Part shown: piece after piece, positions 13,045 to 14,933 of the stretch
How positions within the stretch are numbered: the stretch's first letter is position 1
How the letters are laid out: every line of letters starts with the position of its first letter
Origin: JAQGMJ01 sp036271855
GTDB taxonomy: Bacteria; Pseudomonadota; Gammaproteobacteria; Burkholderiales; JAEUOS01
DNA length: 14,933 nucleotides
Direction: 5' to 3'
NCBI GenBank assembly: GCA_036271855.1
Contig: DATAZV010000172.1
Coordinates: forward strand, 1-14,933
The notes under the pieces: generated by a model
Told to the model about the DNA's origin: nothing
What the model saw: only the letters and a program-made list of their open reading frames with translations
Databases searched by the model: none
Program-made: the position numbers and the translations under genes

Positions 13045-13055
13045 GCCGCGACTAG
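13045..13055 (+). repeat. Third copy of the 11-base repeat GCCGCGACTAG
   Basis: It is identical to 12911-12921 and inverted relative to 12934-12944. It is followed closely by a GAC-TGGCCG-GTC mini-hairpin and GCTTTTTAAA (to about 13077), which resembles a weak terminator between the transporter and chemoreceptor genes. The rest of the 225-base gap holds no gene that I can support. Confidence 0.4.
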
Positions 13056-13146
13056 ACTGGCCGGTCGCTTTTTAAACACGGGTACTGCGCACGTCCTCTC
13101 GAATCCGGGCAGATGAGGGGTTGCGCTCGCCCACACCAAACACACA

Positions 13147-14933
13147 ATGAAGACACTCAACAAGCTCTCCATCAGCCAGCAGCTCGTCAGCGTATCGCTC
13201 ATTCTGGTCGTCGCGGTGATCGCCTGCCTGGTCGGCTTTGTTTCCTCGTATAGCCAACGCAGCGCCCTTGCCGGCGCGCAGTCGCAGTTGCGCACCCGGG
13301 TGCACGGTGCCCGCGAGCTGCTCGACCTGAGCTACGAGATTTCCGTCGACAGCGCCAACCGGCTGGCCAACCTGCTGGTGTCGCGCTACCCGGAGCCGAT
13401 GACCCTGCACGCCGACAAGCTGCTCAAGATCGGCGCGATCGAGACCCCGGTGCTGGAGTACGCCGGCAAGCCGCTCAACCTGGATTTCGCGCCGGTCGAC
13501 GATTTCACCCGGATGACCGGCGGCGTCGCCACCATCTTCGCGCGCAAGGGCGATGATTTTGTCCGTATCACCACCTCGCTGAAGACCGAGGCCGGCGCCC
13601 GCGCCATCGGCACCCTGCTGGCGCGCGACAGCCCCGCCTACGCGAACATGATCGCGGGCAAGCCCTATCTCGGCCAGGCCAAGCTGTTCGGCAAGAACTA
13701 CATCACCAAATATGTGCCGCAGCAGGACGCCGGCGGCAAGGTGGTGGCCATCCTGTTCATCGGCTTCGACCTGTCCCCGATCATGAGCAGCCTGGAGCAA
13801 TCGATCAGTGCAATCAAGTTCGGCGAGACCGGCTACGCCTACGTGCTGCGCGCGCAGGGACCTGAAACGGGCCGGCTGATGTTCCACCCCGCCATGGCGG
13901 GAAAAAACCTGCTGGAAAGCAAGGACGCCGACGGCAACCTGCCCTTCAAGGCGCTGCTGGAAGGCGAAGCCGGCCGCCTGACCTACAACGGGCTGGACGC
14001 CAAGGGCGAGGCCGGCCGCAAGCTGGTGGCCTACGAGCGCAGCAAGTCCTGGGGCGGCGTGGTCGTCGCCGGTGACACCGCCGAGCGTGAAATGATGGGT
14101 GACGCCGTGCTGCTGCGCGACATCGTGCTCACCTCCGGCGCCGTCGCGGCGCTGGCGCTGGCCATGCTCCTGTACCTGTTCATCCGCAGCCGGCTCAAGC
14201 CGATCGGCCGCCTCAACCGCGCGCTCGACGAAATGGGCCGCGGCAACCTGGGCGTACGCCTGGCGCCCGGGATCGCGGAAGGCGAAACGCGCAATGAACT
14301 CGACCTGATCGCCGTCAAGCTTGACCAGACCTGCATCAAGGTCGGCGAAACCATTGCGGCGATCCGCAGCAACGCGCAGTCCCTGGCAGACACCGCGCAG
14401 GCGCTTTCGCAAACCGCGTCCCAGCTCGAAAGCGGCTCCGATGCCCAGCACAGCGCCACCGAGGCGATGGCCGCGGGGGTGGAACAGATGTCGGTGAGCG
14501 TAAGCAGCGTCAGCGACAATGCCCAGGAGGCAACCCGCTTCACCGAGCGCACCCGCGAACTCTCGGGCGAGGGCAATCGCGCGGTCGAAAAGGCCTCCGC
14601 CCAGATTTCGCAAATCGCCCATTCGGTGGAAGGCGCGGCCGGCCAGATCGGCCGGCTGGGCGAGGAATCGCAGCGCATTTCCAAGGTGGTCGACATGATT
14701 CGCGGTATCGCCTCGCAGACCAACCTGCTCGCGCTCAATGCCGCCATCGAGGCGGCGCGTGCCGGCGAACAGGGCCGCGGCTTTGCCGTGGTGGCCGACG
14801 AGGTGAGGAAACTGGCCGAGCGAACCACCCAGGCCACCGCGGAAATCGGCAGCATGGTGCAGGCCATCCAGGGCGGCGCGCAGGATGCCGTCGAAGGCAT
14901 GAAGGGTTCGCTCGAGCTGGTGCAAGGCGGCGT
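13147..14933 (+). CDS. Methyl-accepting chemotaxis protein with Cache sensor (partial, C-terminus beyond window)
   Basis: Open from the ATG at 13147 to the right edge (595 full codons). Membrane helix 1 is about 13-35. A periplasmic Cache-type sensor follows (about 40-320), with the fused Cache_3/Cache_2 look including GETGYAYVLR and FHPAMAGKNL. Membrane helix 2 is about 325-347, then a HAMP domain (about 348-400) and the cytoplasmic signalling domain. The highly conserved hairpin tip is complete: QTNLLALNAAIEAARAGEQG (524-543), then GFAVVADEVRKLAERT. The receptor would bind a small molecule in the periplasm and control CheA in a chemoreceptor array. The ligand is unknown. The ATG has no ribosome site nearby (CACACA precedes it), but the N-terminus MKTLNKLSISQQLV is typical of this class. 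It is not related by strand or spacing to the CheX-like gene 4 kb upstream. Confidence 0.93.
   Translation, partial: MKTLNKLSISQQLVSVSLILVVAVIACLVGFVSSYSQRSALAGAQSQLRTRVHGARELLDLSYEISVDSANRLANLLVSRYPEPMTLHADKLLKIGAIETPVLEYAGKPLNLDFAPVDDFTRMTGGVATIFARKGDDFVRITTSLKTEAGARAIGTLLARDSPAYANMIAGKPYLGQAKLFGKNYITKYVPQQDAGGKVVAILFIGFDLSPIMSSLEQSISAIKFGETGYAYVLRAQGPETGRLMFHPAMAGKNLLESKDADGNLPFKALLEGEAGRLTYNGLDAKGEAGRKLVAYERSKSWGGVVVAGDTAEREMMGDAVLLRDIVLTSGAVAALALAMLLYLFIRSRLKPIGRLNRALDEMGRGNLGVRLAPGIAEGETRNELDLIAVKLDQTCIKVGETIAAIRSNAQSLADTAQALSQTASQLESGSDAQHSATEAMAAGVEQMSVSVSSVSDNAQEATRFTERTRELSGEGNRAVEKASAQISQIAHSVEGAAGQIGRLGEESQRISKVVDMIRGIASQTNLLALNAAIEAARAGEQGRGFAVVADEVRKLAERTTQATAEIGSMVQAIQGGAQDAVEGMKGSLELVQGG

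Noticed and set aside
13072..14925. A 617-residue minus-strand open frame antisense to the chemoreceptor
   Set aside because: It is a shadow of a strongly biased coding strand; the plus strand has complete Cache, HAMP and MCP motifs.
1..14933. CRISPR arrays, tRNA/rRNA genes, insertion sequences or phage genes
   Set aside because: I saw no regularly spaced repeats, tRNA-like cloverleaf, transposase or integrase motifs on either strand.

Overview
This window reads as chromosomal DNA of a GC-rich Gram-negative bacterium, most likely a betaproteobacterium of the Rhodocyclales type (Azoarcus/Thauera/Dechloromonas relatives). That placement is inferred from protein style, strong G/C third-position bias, sigma-54-type promoters and the gene mix; no rRNA or other marker gene is present. 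All genes are tightly packed except for one 660-base divergent control region (2380-3039).

Left arm (minus strand, reading out of the window): a formate/nitrite-channel gene of the FocA/NirC family (2379-1567), followed 60 bases later by a fused PP2C-type phosphatase/Ser-Thr kinase cut off by the window edge (1506-<1). Control region 2380-3039: it has no genes but carries a sigma-54 (-24/-12) promoter pointing each way. On the minus strand a very strong hairpin plus a U7 tract sits inside the channel gene's leader, which looks like an attenuator. On the plus strand an ANTAR-like hexaloop hairpin sits at the start of the nitrate-transport leader.

Right operon (plus strand, 3040-9257): a Tat-exported nitrate-binding protein, ABC permease and ATPase (nrtA-nrtB-nrtD, equivalent to nasFED). 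With no visible terminator these run into a three-gene signalling block. The block comprises a membrane sensor kinase with a NarX/PilJ-type nitrate-sensor domain but a CheA-like HPt and ATPase core, a CheY-like receiver, and a CheX-type CheY-P phosphatase. Converging on it (10484-9279, minus strand) is a receiver-Ser/Thr kinase fusion. My reading is one nitrate module: two uptake systems under shared nitrogen control, with a dedicated nitrate-sensing phosphorelay (kinase, receiver, phosphatase) possibly feeding a Ser/Thr phosphorylation switch through the receiver-kinase fusion and the PP2C-kinase. That functional link is inference. The domain composition and gene order are seen directly.

Right part (10500-14933): apparently unrelated housekeeping and accessory genes. 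These are a TrmB-like tRNA methyltransferase, a convergent overlapping GlcG/HbpS-like protein, a ZntB/CorA-type metal transporter preceded by a tiny overlapping upstream ORF, and a Cache-HAMP methyl-accepting chemotaxis protein cut off by the right edge. No tRNA, rRNA, CRISPR array, transposase or phage gene was seen.
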